The position numbers and the translations under genes were made by a program. This document shows, piece by piece, positions 28,274 to 37,164 of a DNA stretch of 43,817 nucleotides. Positions within the stretch are counted from its first letter, which is position 1. Every line of letters starts with the position of its first letter. The stretch lies in assembly GCF_026183735.1 (NCBI RefSeq), contig NZ_JAPFRE010000037.1, forward strand, positions 1 through 43,817, read 5' to 3'. The notes under the pieces are model-generated. The model was given only the letters and a program-made list of their open reading frames with translations, ran no database searches and was not told the DNA's origin. Origin of the DNA: Alteromonas sp. ASW11-130 (GTDB lineage: Bacteria; Pseudomonadota; Gammaproteobacteria; Enterobacterales; Alteromonadaceae).

Positions 28274-29480
28274 TCAATTTTCTTTAGTTAGTACTTTTTC
28301 AATAAGTTGAACAGTGTTATTTGCGCCAGATTTAAGCTCTGAAAAAATTGTACCTCTTCGGCTGATATCTTCGTTCGAGCGTACACTGGACGATTCCACT
28401 TCTTTAATTACTTGAGCTATATCACCGGTGATTTTTTGCGTGGTCGAAACGAGAGACTTAATTTCACCGGTTGCCTGGGATGTGCGTTTAGATAAGTCTC
28501 TTACTTGTTCGGCTACTACCGCAAGGCCTCTACCATGGACACCAGCACGTGCAGCCTCAGTGGCCGCATTTAACGCAAGAAGGTTCGTTTGGTCGGCTAC
28601 GCTTTAATGGTGGTGACGATATCGCCAATAACGGTGGACTGTTGGCTAAGTGAAGTGGATAAAGCTTTAACCTCTTCAATCTGTTTCACTGAGTCTTGCG
28701 TTGCTTTCATCGTCGTTGCAAGCAACTCTTCACAATACGATATTTTGTGTGATGTGATTTGCGAAGACTGGGCAGCTTTCTTAGAAACCTCACTCACTTT
28801 TGACGAATGATCTACTTTGCGCGTGATATCTGTAGTCAGTTTAATTACTTCAATCACTTTTCAAGTATCATCAAAAATAGGGTTATAGGTAGATTCTAAA
28901 TAGAGGTCTCGGTCATTCTTATCTTTGCGATGAAATTGGTCTGAGGAAAAGTTAGCGTCTGCAAATTGCTTCCAGAACTGAGGGGTATCCTGCTAAAAGC
29001 TGTTATAACAGTACATTTTATGATGCCGACCTACAATTTCATTCAAGGAATAATCGACAGTATCTAAAAGTCTTTATTAGCACTAATAATATGCCCGTCG
29101 GGTTTAGAACGTATAATTGCTATGCTCCGATCTACAGCATCATATATCGCTTTCGTTTCATCTTTAATGAGGTTTTCAGCGGTTACATCAGAAGCTATTT
29201 TACGACTTTTTCAACAATACCTGCACTATCAATAACAGAAAAGTAGGTCGCTTGTAACCAAATGGCTTCGCCATTTCCCTTTATTCGTTCAAATATAACC
29301 GACTTAGGTTGCCCACCGAGCCGTAGGAATCACAGGAGTGAGCGCTCTGTTATGTGCACAATAATTAGAAAATTTGGATAAAAATGCGGATCCAGATTGT
29401 GCGGCGACCTAATGGAAGAATTAGTCCATTTGGTATTAGGCGTTACTTTAAGTCCAGTTACACACCATAAAAGCCCAGTG
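28274..29480 (-). pseudogene. Decayed PAS-PAS methyl-accepting chemotaxis protein
   Basis: The minus strand encodes parts of a cytosolic or Aer-like chemoreceptor. From ~29400 to 28870 it has two PAS-type segments (GEAIWLQATYFSVIDSAG; DRDLYLESTYNPIFDD). From ~28857 to 28274 it has the MCP signalling domain with the hairpin tip [17 protein letters not shown]. Lesions are single-base losses near 28600 (GCG(G)TAGCC, restoring KAVADQTN), 29066-29069 and 29198-29201, plus stops at 28861-28863 (TGA) and 28993-28995 (TAG). The C-terminus (IEKVLTKEN) and its stop at 28274 remain. Most frameshifts lie in short homopolymers, but substitution stops argue for real decay over sequencing error. The 5' end is unclear. 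Confidence 0.88.
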
Positions 29481-29643
29481 GTTTACACTATTAGCACCAG
29501 CATGAAAAAAAATAATCTAACAAATTGTTGAAAAAATGAGCATATGTGGTTTATTTAATAATTAACAAACACCAAAACTAACAGAATAATCAGAGCGAAG
29601 GTGGAGATTGTGTAAATAGGTAGAATAACTACCGCCGTAACGA

Positions 29644-29684
29644 GTAATAAGTAATAAGTAATAAGTAATAAGTAATAAGTAATA
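29644..29684. repeat. 7-bp tandem repeat (GTAATAA), nearly six copies
   Basis: Five exact GTAATAA units run from 29644 to 29678, followed by GTAATA and then C. It is a simple-sequence repeat of a length prone to slippage, ~385 bp upstream of tssA and outside any gene. Confidence 0.92.
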
Positions 29685-29908
29685 CATTTCACAATCAGAA
29701 GCGAAAGCGATTTGGGAGATGCAATAATTATCCTCCTTCTTGGCGGCATAGGGATGTTGCATTGACGTGCTCATTGAAACGAAAAGTAATGGTTTGCCAT
29801 ATTAGACACCTACCTTCCCAATGCACATAAGCTAATAAAGCAGATTAGAGAGGCGTAGTAACAACAAGTGGTAGAACGTGTTTACCCACGGGTAGTTCGC
29901 ATTTTAGT

Positions 29909-29927
29909 TCATGTGTCAGACACATGA
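29909..29927. promoter_or_regulatory. Perfect 19-bp palindrome upstream of tssA, candidate operator or enhancer
   Basis: TCATGTGTC-A-GACACATGA has 9-bp arms that match without error. It lies about 140 bp before the tssA start. Position and symmetry fit an upstream activating site for a Fis-type HTH dimer such as the sigma-54 activator encoded at the operon end; this link is inference. Confidence 0.5.
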
Positions 29928-30067
29928 TTACAATACCTACATTGTGAAATTGCGACTACACTTTGTATGTAAATAAAAAGTTAAGATTGAAGCTAATTCG
30001 ATAAATGCAGTGAGTTTTTTAGCTAATAACTAACGCAGTTAGTGGCAGAGAAAAAAGGAATGTATTT

Positions 30068-31678
30068 ATGGATGCGGCTCTTGATGAACTATTGCGACCA
30101 GTGGGAGATGAACCCGCCGGTTGTGATCCTCAATCTATTGAGTCGTATGAGCGTTTAGTAGACGTAATCAATAGTCTGGACGGCCTTAACAAAGTCTCCA
30201 TAGACTGGCATACGGTCATCGATACGTCTTATGAAATTTTAACAAAGTTTTCAAAAGACCTACGTACTGCAAATTACCTGACGTATGCATGGTTTATAAA
30301 TCATCAGTTTCAAGGGCTATCTAACGGCTTCAGATTGCTAAATGGATTAGTGACCAGCGACTATTCTGATAACCTCTTCCCAATAAGAAAAAAAAGACAA
30401 GAAAAGGCCCGTGCTGCCCCATTTGCCTGGCTTTCAACCAAACTTGATAAACACTTTGCCCTTAAAACCTATGAAGGGCCTAGTGATCTTCTGTACGCTG
30501 ATGAGGCATTTGAAAACTTTCAGCTTCTTAACCAAAAACTGAATGAGTACTTGGTCCGCGAAACGCCGTTGTCTCCAGAACTTAATGAATCGCTCAAACG
30601 CTTTGCCGAAGAAGCCAAAAGAGTAAAAGAAGCACACGCTGAGAAAGAGGCAGCCGCGCAAGCTAAAAAAGACGTACCGTCCCAGGAAATAAATACATCC
30701 GAGACTGTTCAGCCAACCGCTACCCATTCTCCCGTAACAGCTACTCATCCGCAGGATATTACGTCTAGTGAAGATGTGACTAAGGTGCTGAATGCGGTAT
30801 GTAAATCTTTAAACCATGTGGCAGACTTTGTACATCGACAGTCAACTGGCAATGCAGAATTTTACTACTTTAACCGATTAGCTAAATGGATATTGGTGAC
30901 TGAGTTACCAGAAAAAGGAGTGCTGCCTCAACAACCTAGCCAAGAATCAATATCTAATCTTGATTCGCTTGAACAAAACGCAAATCACTTAGAACTGTTA
31001 AATCTTGCCGAGGAATTGTTTCAAAAGGGGGCAATATTTTATCTGGATTTACATCGACAGGTATTTAACGCGTTAAAGGCTACCAATCAAAATGCAGCCG
31101 CAGAAGTTGTGCTTTCGACGACCCGAAATTTTGTTTCCCGCTTCCCCAACATTATTCATCTGACATTTTCGAATGATACTCCGTTTGTCGGGCCAAAAAC
31201 CCTGCTGTGGCTCGAATCCTCCTCCACCAAGGCTGAAGAACAGACTACTAAAGAACGTACTCAAGCTGAAAATAATAAGTGGAAGAATGCCATAGACGAA
31301 GCCAACACAATGCTGGTGGAGGGAAAAACCGTCGATGCGATCAAACTTATTGAAGGTCTTTCGGGAGATGCAGAGTGCATGCGTGACCTGGCGTACTGGC
31401 GTTTTGAGTTGGCGAAAATCCTGTTTAAAACAGGTTACATCGACATGGCTCTTCTCAATTTAGAAACCCTTAAAAAAGAACTTCAACAGCATAAAGTCGA
31501 TGTGTGGGAACCCGTTTTTTATAAGGAGGTTTTAAAACTTAATTTAGATGCACATAGCACAATGTCAGCAAAACAAAATTATGACAATGAAATGTTAAAC
31601 GAAATTAGAGGTTTAAAGCGCGAACTCATCAATATTTCGCCGTCTGATGCGATTCAATATTCTGAGTTTGGCAAATAG
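30068..31678 (+). CDS. tssA: Type VI secretion protein TssA
   Basis: 536 aa. The N-terminal ImpA_N domain covers about residues 1-130 (LLRPVGDEPAGCDP; YLTYAWFINHQFQGLSNGF). A charged linker follows (~170-235, AKRVKEAHAEKEAAAQAKK, then Thr/Pro-rich). The C-terminal half (~235-510) is of the VasJ type (MLVEGKTVDAIKLIEG; LAYWRFELAKILFKTGYIDM). TssA organises the baseplate and sheath assembly and, in long forms, caps the growing tail. The ATG at 30068 has AGGAA eight bases upstream. It is the first gene of the operon and follows a long non-coding region, so the operon promoter should lie just upstream. Confidence 0.93.
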   Translation: MDAALDELLRPVGDEPAGCDPQSIESYERLVDVINSLDGLNKVSIDWHTVIDTSYEILTKFSKDLRTANYLTYAWFINHQFQGLSNGFRLLNGLVTSDYSDNLFPIRKKRQEKARAAPFAWLSTKLDKHFALKTYEGPSDLLYADEAFENFQLLNQKLNEYLVRETPLSPELNESLKRFAEEAKRVKEAHAEKEAAAQAKKDVPSQEINTSETVQPTATHSPVTATHPQDITSSEDVTKVLNAVCKSLNHVADFVHRQSTGNAEFYYFNRLAKWILVTELPEKGVLPQQPSQESISNLDSLEQNANHLELLNLAEELFQKGAIFYLDLHRQVFNALKATNQNAAAEVVLSTTRNFVSRFPNIIHLTFSNDTPFVGPKTLLWLESSSTKAEEQTTKERTQAENNKWKNAIDEANTMLVEGKTVDAIKLIEGLSGDAECMRDLAYWRFELAKILFKTGYIDMALLNLETLKKELQQHKVDVWEPVFYKEVLKLNLDAHSTMSAKQNYDNEMLNEIRGLKRELINISPSDAIQYSEFGK

Positions 31679-31693
31679 AGAAAGGAAAGAAAA

Positions 31694-32179
31694 ATGGCTA
31701 GAGAAAGTTCAATCGCTCCGAAAGAACGTGTAAATATCACTTACAAAGCCCATGTTGGCGATGCATCAGTAGACGTCGAATTGCCAAACAAATTGATGGT
31801 AGTAGGAGATTTCACTATGCGGGAAGAGGACGAGGATATTCAAGATAGAGATCCTATTGAGGTCAATAAAACAAACTTCAACGAGGTCATGGAAAAGCAA
31901 AATTTAAAACTGGATATGGTTGTTGATAATAAACTTGCCGATGACGATTCTGAAATTCCGGTGTCACTTGAATTTAAAAAGCTAAATGACTTTGAGCCAG
32001 ATAATGTGGCCAAAAATGTACCTGAACTAAATAACCTTCTTGAATTAAGAGAAGCCTTAACGTTTCTAAAAGGACCATTAGGCAATATTCCAGCCTTTAA
32101 AAAACAGTTGGAAAGATTACTCGGCGATGATGATGCCAGAGCCAAGCTAATGGCTGAACTGGGTATTGAGAACAAATAG
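31694..32179 (+). CDS. tssB: T6SS contractile sheath small subunit TssB (VipA)
   Basis: 161 aa, the standard size. It pairs with TssC to build the contractile sheath in the cytosol. Typical features are the N-terminal APKERVNITYK, VELPNKLMVVGDF, and the acidic middle RDPIEVNKTNFNEVMEKQ. LEFKKLNDFEPDNVAKNVPE follows and is characteristic of the family. A strong purine-rich SD (AAAGGAAAG) precedes the ATG. It lies 15 bp after tssA and 9 bp before tssC. Confidence 0.97.
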   Translation: MARESSIAPKERVNITYKAHVGDASVDVELPNKLMVVGDFTMREEDEDIQDRDPIEVNKTNFNEVMEKQNLKLDMVVDNKLADDDSEIPVSLEFKKLNDFEPDNVAKNVPELNNLLELREALTFLKGPLGNIPAFKKQLERLLGDDDARAKLMAELGIENK

Positions 32180-32188
32180 GAAAGTGTC

Positions 32189-33670
32189 ATGACAGAATTA
32201 GAAAAGCAAGAAGTTGCCGCACCAGAAGAGGTGGAGGAAAGTGGTTCGTTATTAGACCAGATAATGAATCAAGCAAACATTCCCCGTACAGACGAATCTT
32301 ACGATGTGGCTGAAAAAGGGGTTCAGGCATTTATCATAGAAATGCTAAAAGGGGAGAACAAAGATGAGCGTGTCAGGAAGTCGATAATTGATGAAATGAT
32401 AGCTGAAGTTGACAAAAAATTAGGTACCCAGCTTGACGAAATCTTACATAATGAGTCGTTTCAGAAAATGGAATCAGCCTGGAGGAGCTTGGACTTTTTA
32501 TGTAAACGAACGAATTTCAGAGAAAACAATAAAATCCATATTCTCAACGCGTCAAAAGAAGATTTAGCTTTAGATTTTGATGATGCAGCTGAAATTTCAG
32601 AGTCCGGGTTTTATAAAAATGTCTACACCAAAGAATATGGAACGTTTGGTGGTGAACCCTATAGTAGCATTATTGCTAACTATGAATTTGATCATTCATC
32701 CCCCGATGTCAAATTGCTGCAATCACTTGCCAGCGTTGGCGCAATGGCCCATGCACCAGTTCTAGCGGCTGCGAGCCCTAAAATGTTTGGTTGTAACGAT
32801 ATTCAGGATTTGCCAAAGTTAAATGATATTGCATCGATATTTGAAGGACCGCAATATGCTAAATGGCGTTCACTGCGTGAGTCTGAAGATGCTCGTTATA
32901 TTGGGCTTACGCTACCGCGGTTTTTGTTGCGCTTGCCTTACGACAGCAAAGAAAATCCCGTAAAATCATTCAATTACGATGAATCCATCGACGAAGATCA
33001 TAATAAATATTGCTGGGGGAATACCGCTTTTGCGTTAGCTACACGGCTTAACGATAGTTTCGAAAAATATCGTTGGTGCCCGAATATCATAGGACCGCAA
33101 AGCGGCGGCGCAATGGAAGACTTACCCTTACACCAATATGAAACGATGGGGCAAATCGAAACTAAAATTCCCACTGAAGTTCTCGTTTCTGACCGCCGTG
33201 AGTTTGAACTAGCTGAGGCAGGCTTTATTCCACTTACCTATCGGCGAGGTAGTGATAACGCGTCTTTCTTCTCTGCAAACTCAATTCAAAAGCCAAAGTA
33301 CTTTGGTATTAGCAAAGAAGGTAAAGAAGCCGAAACAAATTACAAGTTAGGAACGCAATTGCCCTACATGTATGTAGTCAATCGCCTCGCTCACTATATT
33401 AAAGTTTTGCAGCGCGAAAACGTAGGAACAACAATGGAACGGCTAGACATTCAGAATCAGCTAAACACTTGGATCAAGCAGTATGTAGCAGATCAGGATG
33501 GTGCGAGCGCTGATGTAAGAGCGAGAAGACCATTGCGACACGCAGCTATAACAGTGGATGATGTTGAAGGTGAACCTGGGTTTTATAGAGTAGGTATGCA
33601 AGTGCGACCGCATTTCAAATACATGGGGGCCGATTTCACGCTTTCATTAGTGGGTAAGCTCGATAAATAG
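32189..33670 (+). CDS. tssC: T6SS contractile sheath large subunit TssC (VipB)
   Basis: 493 aa, full length. It forms the main sheath wall with TssB and is the polymer remodelled by ClpV. Recognisable blocks are MESAWRSLDFLCKRTNFREN, YEFDHSSPDVKLLQSLASVG, AHAPVLAAASPKMFG (about 190-205), YIGLTLPRFLLRLPY and WGNTAFALATRLNDSFEKYR. The C-terminus (MQVRPHFKYMGADFTLSLVG) is the conserved sheath strand. The SD AGGAAAG lies just upstream of the ATG. Confidence 0.98.
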   Translation: MTELEKQEVAAPEEVEESGSLLDQIMNQANIPRTDESYDVAEKGVQAFIIEMLKGENKDERVRKSIIDEMIAEVDKKLGTQLDEILHNESFQKMESAWRSLDFLCKRTNFRENNKIHILNASKEDLALDFDDAAEISESGFYKNVYTKEYGTFGGEPYSSIIANYEFDHSSPDVKLLQSLASVGAMAHAPVLAAASPKMFGCNDIQDLPKLNDIASIFEGPQYAKWRSLRESEDARYIGLTLPRFLLRLPYDSKENPVKSFNYDESIDEDHNKYCWGNTAFALATRLNDSFEKYRWCPNIIGPQSGGAMEDLPLHQYETMGQIETKIPTEVLVSDRREFELAEAGFIPLTYRRGSDNASFFSANSIQKPKYFGISKEGKEAETNYKLGTQLPYMYVVNRLAHYIKVLQRENVGTTMERLDIQNQLNTWIKQYVADQDGASADVRARRPLRHAAITVDDVEGEPGFYRVGMQVRPHFKYMGADFTLSLVGKLDK

Positions 33671-33678
33671 AGCTCGCC

Positions 33679-34107
33679 ATGAAACATACAATTAATGAAA
33701 ACTACCTTATGGAAAGAGTAAGGTTAGGTGCTGAAGGTCGAACGGTAAGTAACGTGTTTGACCGCCATGCCTATCGGCAAACATTACTTCAGCACCTTCA
33801 AATTATTTTCAATACGCGTCAGGGAAATGCAGCATCAAATCCTGATTTTGGCTTACCCGACTTTAACGACCTCGATATGAAGTACGGTTTTACCACGGCG
33901 GTAAGAGAAATTATAAGATCCATAAAATTAAATATAGAGCACTTCCAACCTGGCTTAAAGCGGGTGAGGGTGAATTATATTGAGGATGAACGTAATCCAC
34001 TGGAGTTGAAATTTGAAATTGTGGGTCAGGTTTATTTAAACGGTAGAAATGAACGAATTAAATTCCAGACGAAGAAATCAAGTCTTGGGATAGTTGAGGT
34101 GATGTAG
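33679..34107 (+). CDS. tssE: T6SS baseplate protein TssE (gp25-like)
   Basis: 142 aa. It has the gp25/gpW lysozyme-like fold of phage baseplates, used as a wedge component in the T6SS. The block NVFDRHAYRQTLLQHLQIIF, then TRQGNAASNPDFGLPDFND, is the family signature (the RxG...FGLPD element). The remainder is VREIIRSIKLNIEHFQPGLK and a beta-strand end, RIKFQTKKSSLGIVEVM. It lies 8 bp after tssC and 2 bp before tssF, indicating close translational coupling. Confidence 0.93.
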   Translation: MKHTINENYLMERVRLGAEGRTVSNVFDRHAYRQTLLQHLQIIFNTRQGNAASNPDFGLPDFNDLDMKYGFTTAVREIIRSIKLNIEHFQPGLKRVRVNYIEDERNPLELKFEIVGQVYLNGRNERIKFQTKKSSLGIVEVM

Positions 34108-34109
34108 GT

Positions 34110-35897
34110 ATGGCAAGCAACAGGTATTTTGAGGACGAACTTAACTACCTGCGGGAGCTAGGGGCTGAGTTTGCCAACCGTAATCCAAATTTGGCGAAGT
34201 TTTTGGGTGAAGAGGGCGATGATCCTGACGTCGAACGACTGTTAGAAGGCGTAGCATTCTTAACCGGTCGAATTCGAGAAAAATTAGACCATGAAAGTCC
34301 AGAACTCACGCATTCCTTATTGGATATGGTGTGGCCTAATTATTTAAGACCCGTACCCGCAATGACTATTTTACAGTTTACCCCGCGATTACACGTTCTT
34401 ACTGAAGAACAGCGGATTGAAAGAGGCACCGAAGTACAATCGGTTGATGTAGACGGCACACCTTGTCGTTTTAGAACCTGCTATAACGTAGACGTCGCCC
34501 CGTTATCGGTAGAATCGGTAGACATATTTAACAAAGCAAAACGTACCCATCTGGCGATTAGTTTAAAGCTCGATGCGGGGATCGCCAGCGAAAACATATC
34601 ACTTGGTGCTTTGCGCTTCTACTTGCATGACGAACAAAAAATAGAAGTTTCGAACACCTTGTATCTCTGTTTTTTCCGTTATTTAGATTGCTTTGATGTC
34701 AATCTCACTATGCAAGATGGTCAAACGATTGTGTTAAACGATCGGCCATCCGACTTAGTCAGACGAGCAGGCTTTGGCGACGAGGAGAGCTTGCTGCCTG
34801 AAGCGAATTATGAATATTCGGGTAATCGATTGTTACAAGAATATTTTCAATTTCAGCAAAAGTTTCGCTTTATTGAAATTGGCGGATTCGAACAAGTCTT
34901 TGCCCACACGGAAATTAGCGACATTACGCTTATTTTTAAATTTTCCAAACTACTGGTAGATTCTGTAAATAAGGACAATTTTAAATTGTATTGCACACCT
35001 ATCGTTAACTTATTTGAAAATGAAGGTAAGCCGATACGTATTGATAATAAAAAGATTGAATACCTACTGCGACCTGAAGCTGCCAATGTAGGGCATTATG
35101 ATATATTCTCAATTAACCATGTCCAGGGTCGGGTTAAAAGCAAACGCCAACACAAAATTTACTATCCGTACGAAACATTCCAGCATTATGATGAAATGCT
35201 TGAACATGACACTACCAGCTTCTATAAACATAGACGAGGTTCATCGGTAATTTATGATGGATACGACCATTTTCTTTATTTCGATAGCCAGGTCGAGGGT
35301 TATGATAATGGACTTGAAAATGAAGTAGTAACCACCCAGCTTACCTGCACTAACGGGTCCCTTCCAAATAAGTTGCGATCAGGACAAATCGCTTTTGACT
35401 CGGGAAACTCTCCTGATTTCGTCACATTTTCAAATATTGAAAGCGCCACCTATAGCTTAGCGCCACCTTCCAATGATTTTCAGGGGTGGGCGATGCTTTC
35501 AAGATTGTCGGCAAACTATAATCCGCTCAGTTCGCTTCACGCTATTCGAAATTTAATTAAGGTATTTGACCTTCCAGCTAAGAGCGATAGAAGAAAAGAA
35601 AGACTCAATTTGCTTATAAGGGAGGGGATCGAACGGCTGGAGACCCGCCACTCAACCCGGTTAGTTAAAGGGATGCCTATAGCTGGCCTTATCACCACTA
35701 TTAATGTGCGCGAGAGTAAATTTGGCGCCAAAGGTGTCAGTGGAGAAGCAAATATGTATTTATTCGCCAGCGTTCTTTATCAATACCTTTCACGGCAGGC
35801 CAGTATCAACAGTTTTCACAATTTAGAAGTACTCGCAATAGAGTCCGGAGAAAAATATCGATGGGGAGATAAGTTCTTTACGGAGGACTACGAGTAA
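34110..35897 (+). CDS. tssF: T6SS baseplate protein TssF (VasA)
   Basis: 595 aa, typical length. It is a baseplate wedge component with TssG, TssE and TssK. The N-terminus FEDELNYLRELGAEFANRNP, then DPDVERLLEGVAFLTGRIRE and HSLLDMVWPNYLRPVPAMTI, is highly characteristic. Later matches include RIDNKKIEYLLRPEAANVGH, the YPYETFQH region and LIRGIER-like helices. Its TAA stop overlaps the tssG ATG by one base, so the two proteins, which form a heterotrimer, are translationally coupled. Confidence 0.97.
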   Translation: MASNRYFEDELNYLRELGAEFANRNPNLAKFLGEEGDDPDVERLLEGVAFLTGRIREKLDHESPELTHSLLDMVWPNYLRPVPAMTILQFTPRLHVLTEEQRIERGTEVQSVDVDGTPCRFRTCYNVDVAPLSVESVDIFNKAKRTHLAISLKLDAGIASENISLGALRFYLHDEQKIEVSNTLYLCFFRYLDCFDVNLTMQDGQTIVLNDRPSDLVRRAGFGDEESLLPEANYEYSGNRLLQEYFQFQQKFRFIEIGGFEQVFAHTEISDITLIFKFSKLLVDSVNKDNFKLYCTPIVNLFENEGKPIRIDNKKIEYLLRPEAANVGHYDIFSINHVQGRVKSKRQHKIYYPYETFQHYDEMLEHDTTSFYKHRRGSSVIYDGYDHFLYFDSQVEGYDNGLENEVVTTQLTCTNGSLPNKLRSGQIAFDSGNSPDFVTFSNIESATYSLAPPSNDFQGWAMLSRLSANYNPLSSLHAIRNLIKVFDLPAKSDRRKERLNLLIREGIERLETRHSTRLVKGMPIAGLITTINVRESKFGAKGVSGEANMYLFASVLYQYLSRQASINSFHNLEVLAIESGEKYRWGDKFFTEDYE

Positions 35898-37138
35898 TGG
35901 AGAAATTACCGGGAAGACCATCCTCATATTCATTTTTGAAAATGGTAGAGTTACTTAATCGAAGCACAGAGCACTGTCTTTCAGTGCTTGCTAATCCACG
36001 TGACGAGTCTATTTTATTCAGAGCGAACCCGTCGTTCGGATTTCCCGCAGCTGATATTCACAAACTGGAATACACTGAATCCGAACAAAGTGAGCTTACC
36101 GTAAATTTTTTAGGTTTATATGGTCCGAGTTCACCTCTGCCTGACTATTTTACACAGGCGATAATAGATGAAGCGATAAGGGTGGAGGCAGAAGACCATC
36201 ACTTAGTTCGCTTACATTCAGAATCTGAGTTACGCAGGCTGATTGAAGGAAGAACAGATTTAGCAGCGTTAAGAAAGCTACCTGAATACAGACACAGTGA
36301 GCCAAATAACAATGAATCCACCAAGCTTACTATTACCTCTAGTCAATATGCTCAGTTGAAAGCAGGTCAGAGTTATGAGGAAGTCTTGGACGCGGAACAA
36401 CTTAAAAAATTACATGATAAGAACGTTGTTATTTTCCTGCTCCAAAAGCCTTCAACCAACCAACGTGATTTTTTAGATGTGTTTAATCACAGGTTAATCA
36501 GTCTCTATCTAGGCGTTTCATGTAAGTATCATGCTTATCGAAAACAGCTGGTTAAACACGACTATTTCATAGAACATTTATTCAGTCTTATTGGTGCCCC
36601 TAGTAAATCGCTAAGAAATAGATCGGCGGTAAACTGGGTGAAAATGCTCCAATTCTGTGGCCTGATTACTGCTAATAGAGGCAACGCAGAAATTTTATGC
36701 AAAGTGGTATCAGGATACTTTTGCTTTAAATTAAGCGACGTCACACTTGAGCATCATGTGCACCGACAAAGTAAAATAGAAATCACGCAGCAAAATCGAT
36801 TAGGAAACAAAAATGCTCGTTTAGCATACGACTTTTCAATAGGGGCCCATATTTCTGACACGACTGGAAAATTTCGCCTTAACCTATTTAATCTCAACGA
36901 GAAGGCATTTAAATCTTTACTTCCTAATAATCCATTCGAATCCAAGCCTTACCTTTTGAAACCATTGCGAGAAATTATTGAGTTTCTCAAACCCGATAAT
37001 CTAACCGTAGAAATAGCACTACACCTCAGGCTGCCAAGTCAGCTAGGTTTTACTCTTCAACAAAAAAGCCCGTGTCTTTTAGGGTATTCGAGCTGGCTAA
37101 ACCCATCTTCAACTCAATCGCGTCATGTCGTTATTTGA
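35897..37138 (+). CDS. tssG: T6SS baseplate protein TssG (VasB)
   Basis: 413 aa, slightly longer than the usual ~330-350. It partners TssF in the baseplate. Family blocks include SYSFLKMVELLNRSTEH, RANPSFGFPAADIHKLEY, VNFLGLYGPSSPLPDYFTQA and FLDVFNHRLISLYL. The C-terminal region holds KFRLNLFNLNEKAFKSLLP and LGYSSWL. Residues ~110-175 contain an insertion rich in charged residues (RTDLAALRKLPEYRHSE through the KKLHDKN region), which probably explains the extra length. It starts with the overlapping TAATG of tssF. Confidence 0.93.
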   Translation: MEKLPGRPSSYSFLKMVELLNRSTEHCLSVLANPRDESILFRANPSFGFPAADIHKLEYTESEQSELTVNFLGLYGPSSPLPDYFTQAIIDEAIRVEAEDHHLVRLHSESELRRLIEGRTDLAALRKLPEYRHSEPNNNESTKLTITSSQYAQLKAGQSYEEVLDAEQLKKLHDKNVVIFLLQKPSTNQRDFLDVFNHRLISLYLGVSCKYHAYRKQLVKHDYFIEHLFSLIGAPSKSLRNRSAVNWVKMLQFCGLITANRGNAEILCKVVSGYFCFKLSDVTLEHHVHRQSKIEITQQNRLGNKNARLAYDFSIGAHISDTTGKFRLNLFNLNEKAFKSLLPNNPFESKPYLLKPLREIIEFLKPDNLTVEIALHLRLPSQLGFTLQQKSPCLLGYSSWLNPSSTQSRHVVI

Positions 37139-37164
37139 CCTATTAATAAGACGAGAGAACTATT

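Larger units (their letters stand above)
29481..30067. other. Long non-coding region upstream of the T6SS operon
   Basis: No gene is supported in these 587 bp. They contain the 7-bp microsatellite (29644-29684) and the 19-bp palindrome (29909-29927). No sigma-54 -24/-12 element with the GG and GC doublets at the right spacing could be found, and no good sigma-70 promoter either. Confidence 0.6.
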
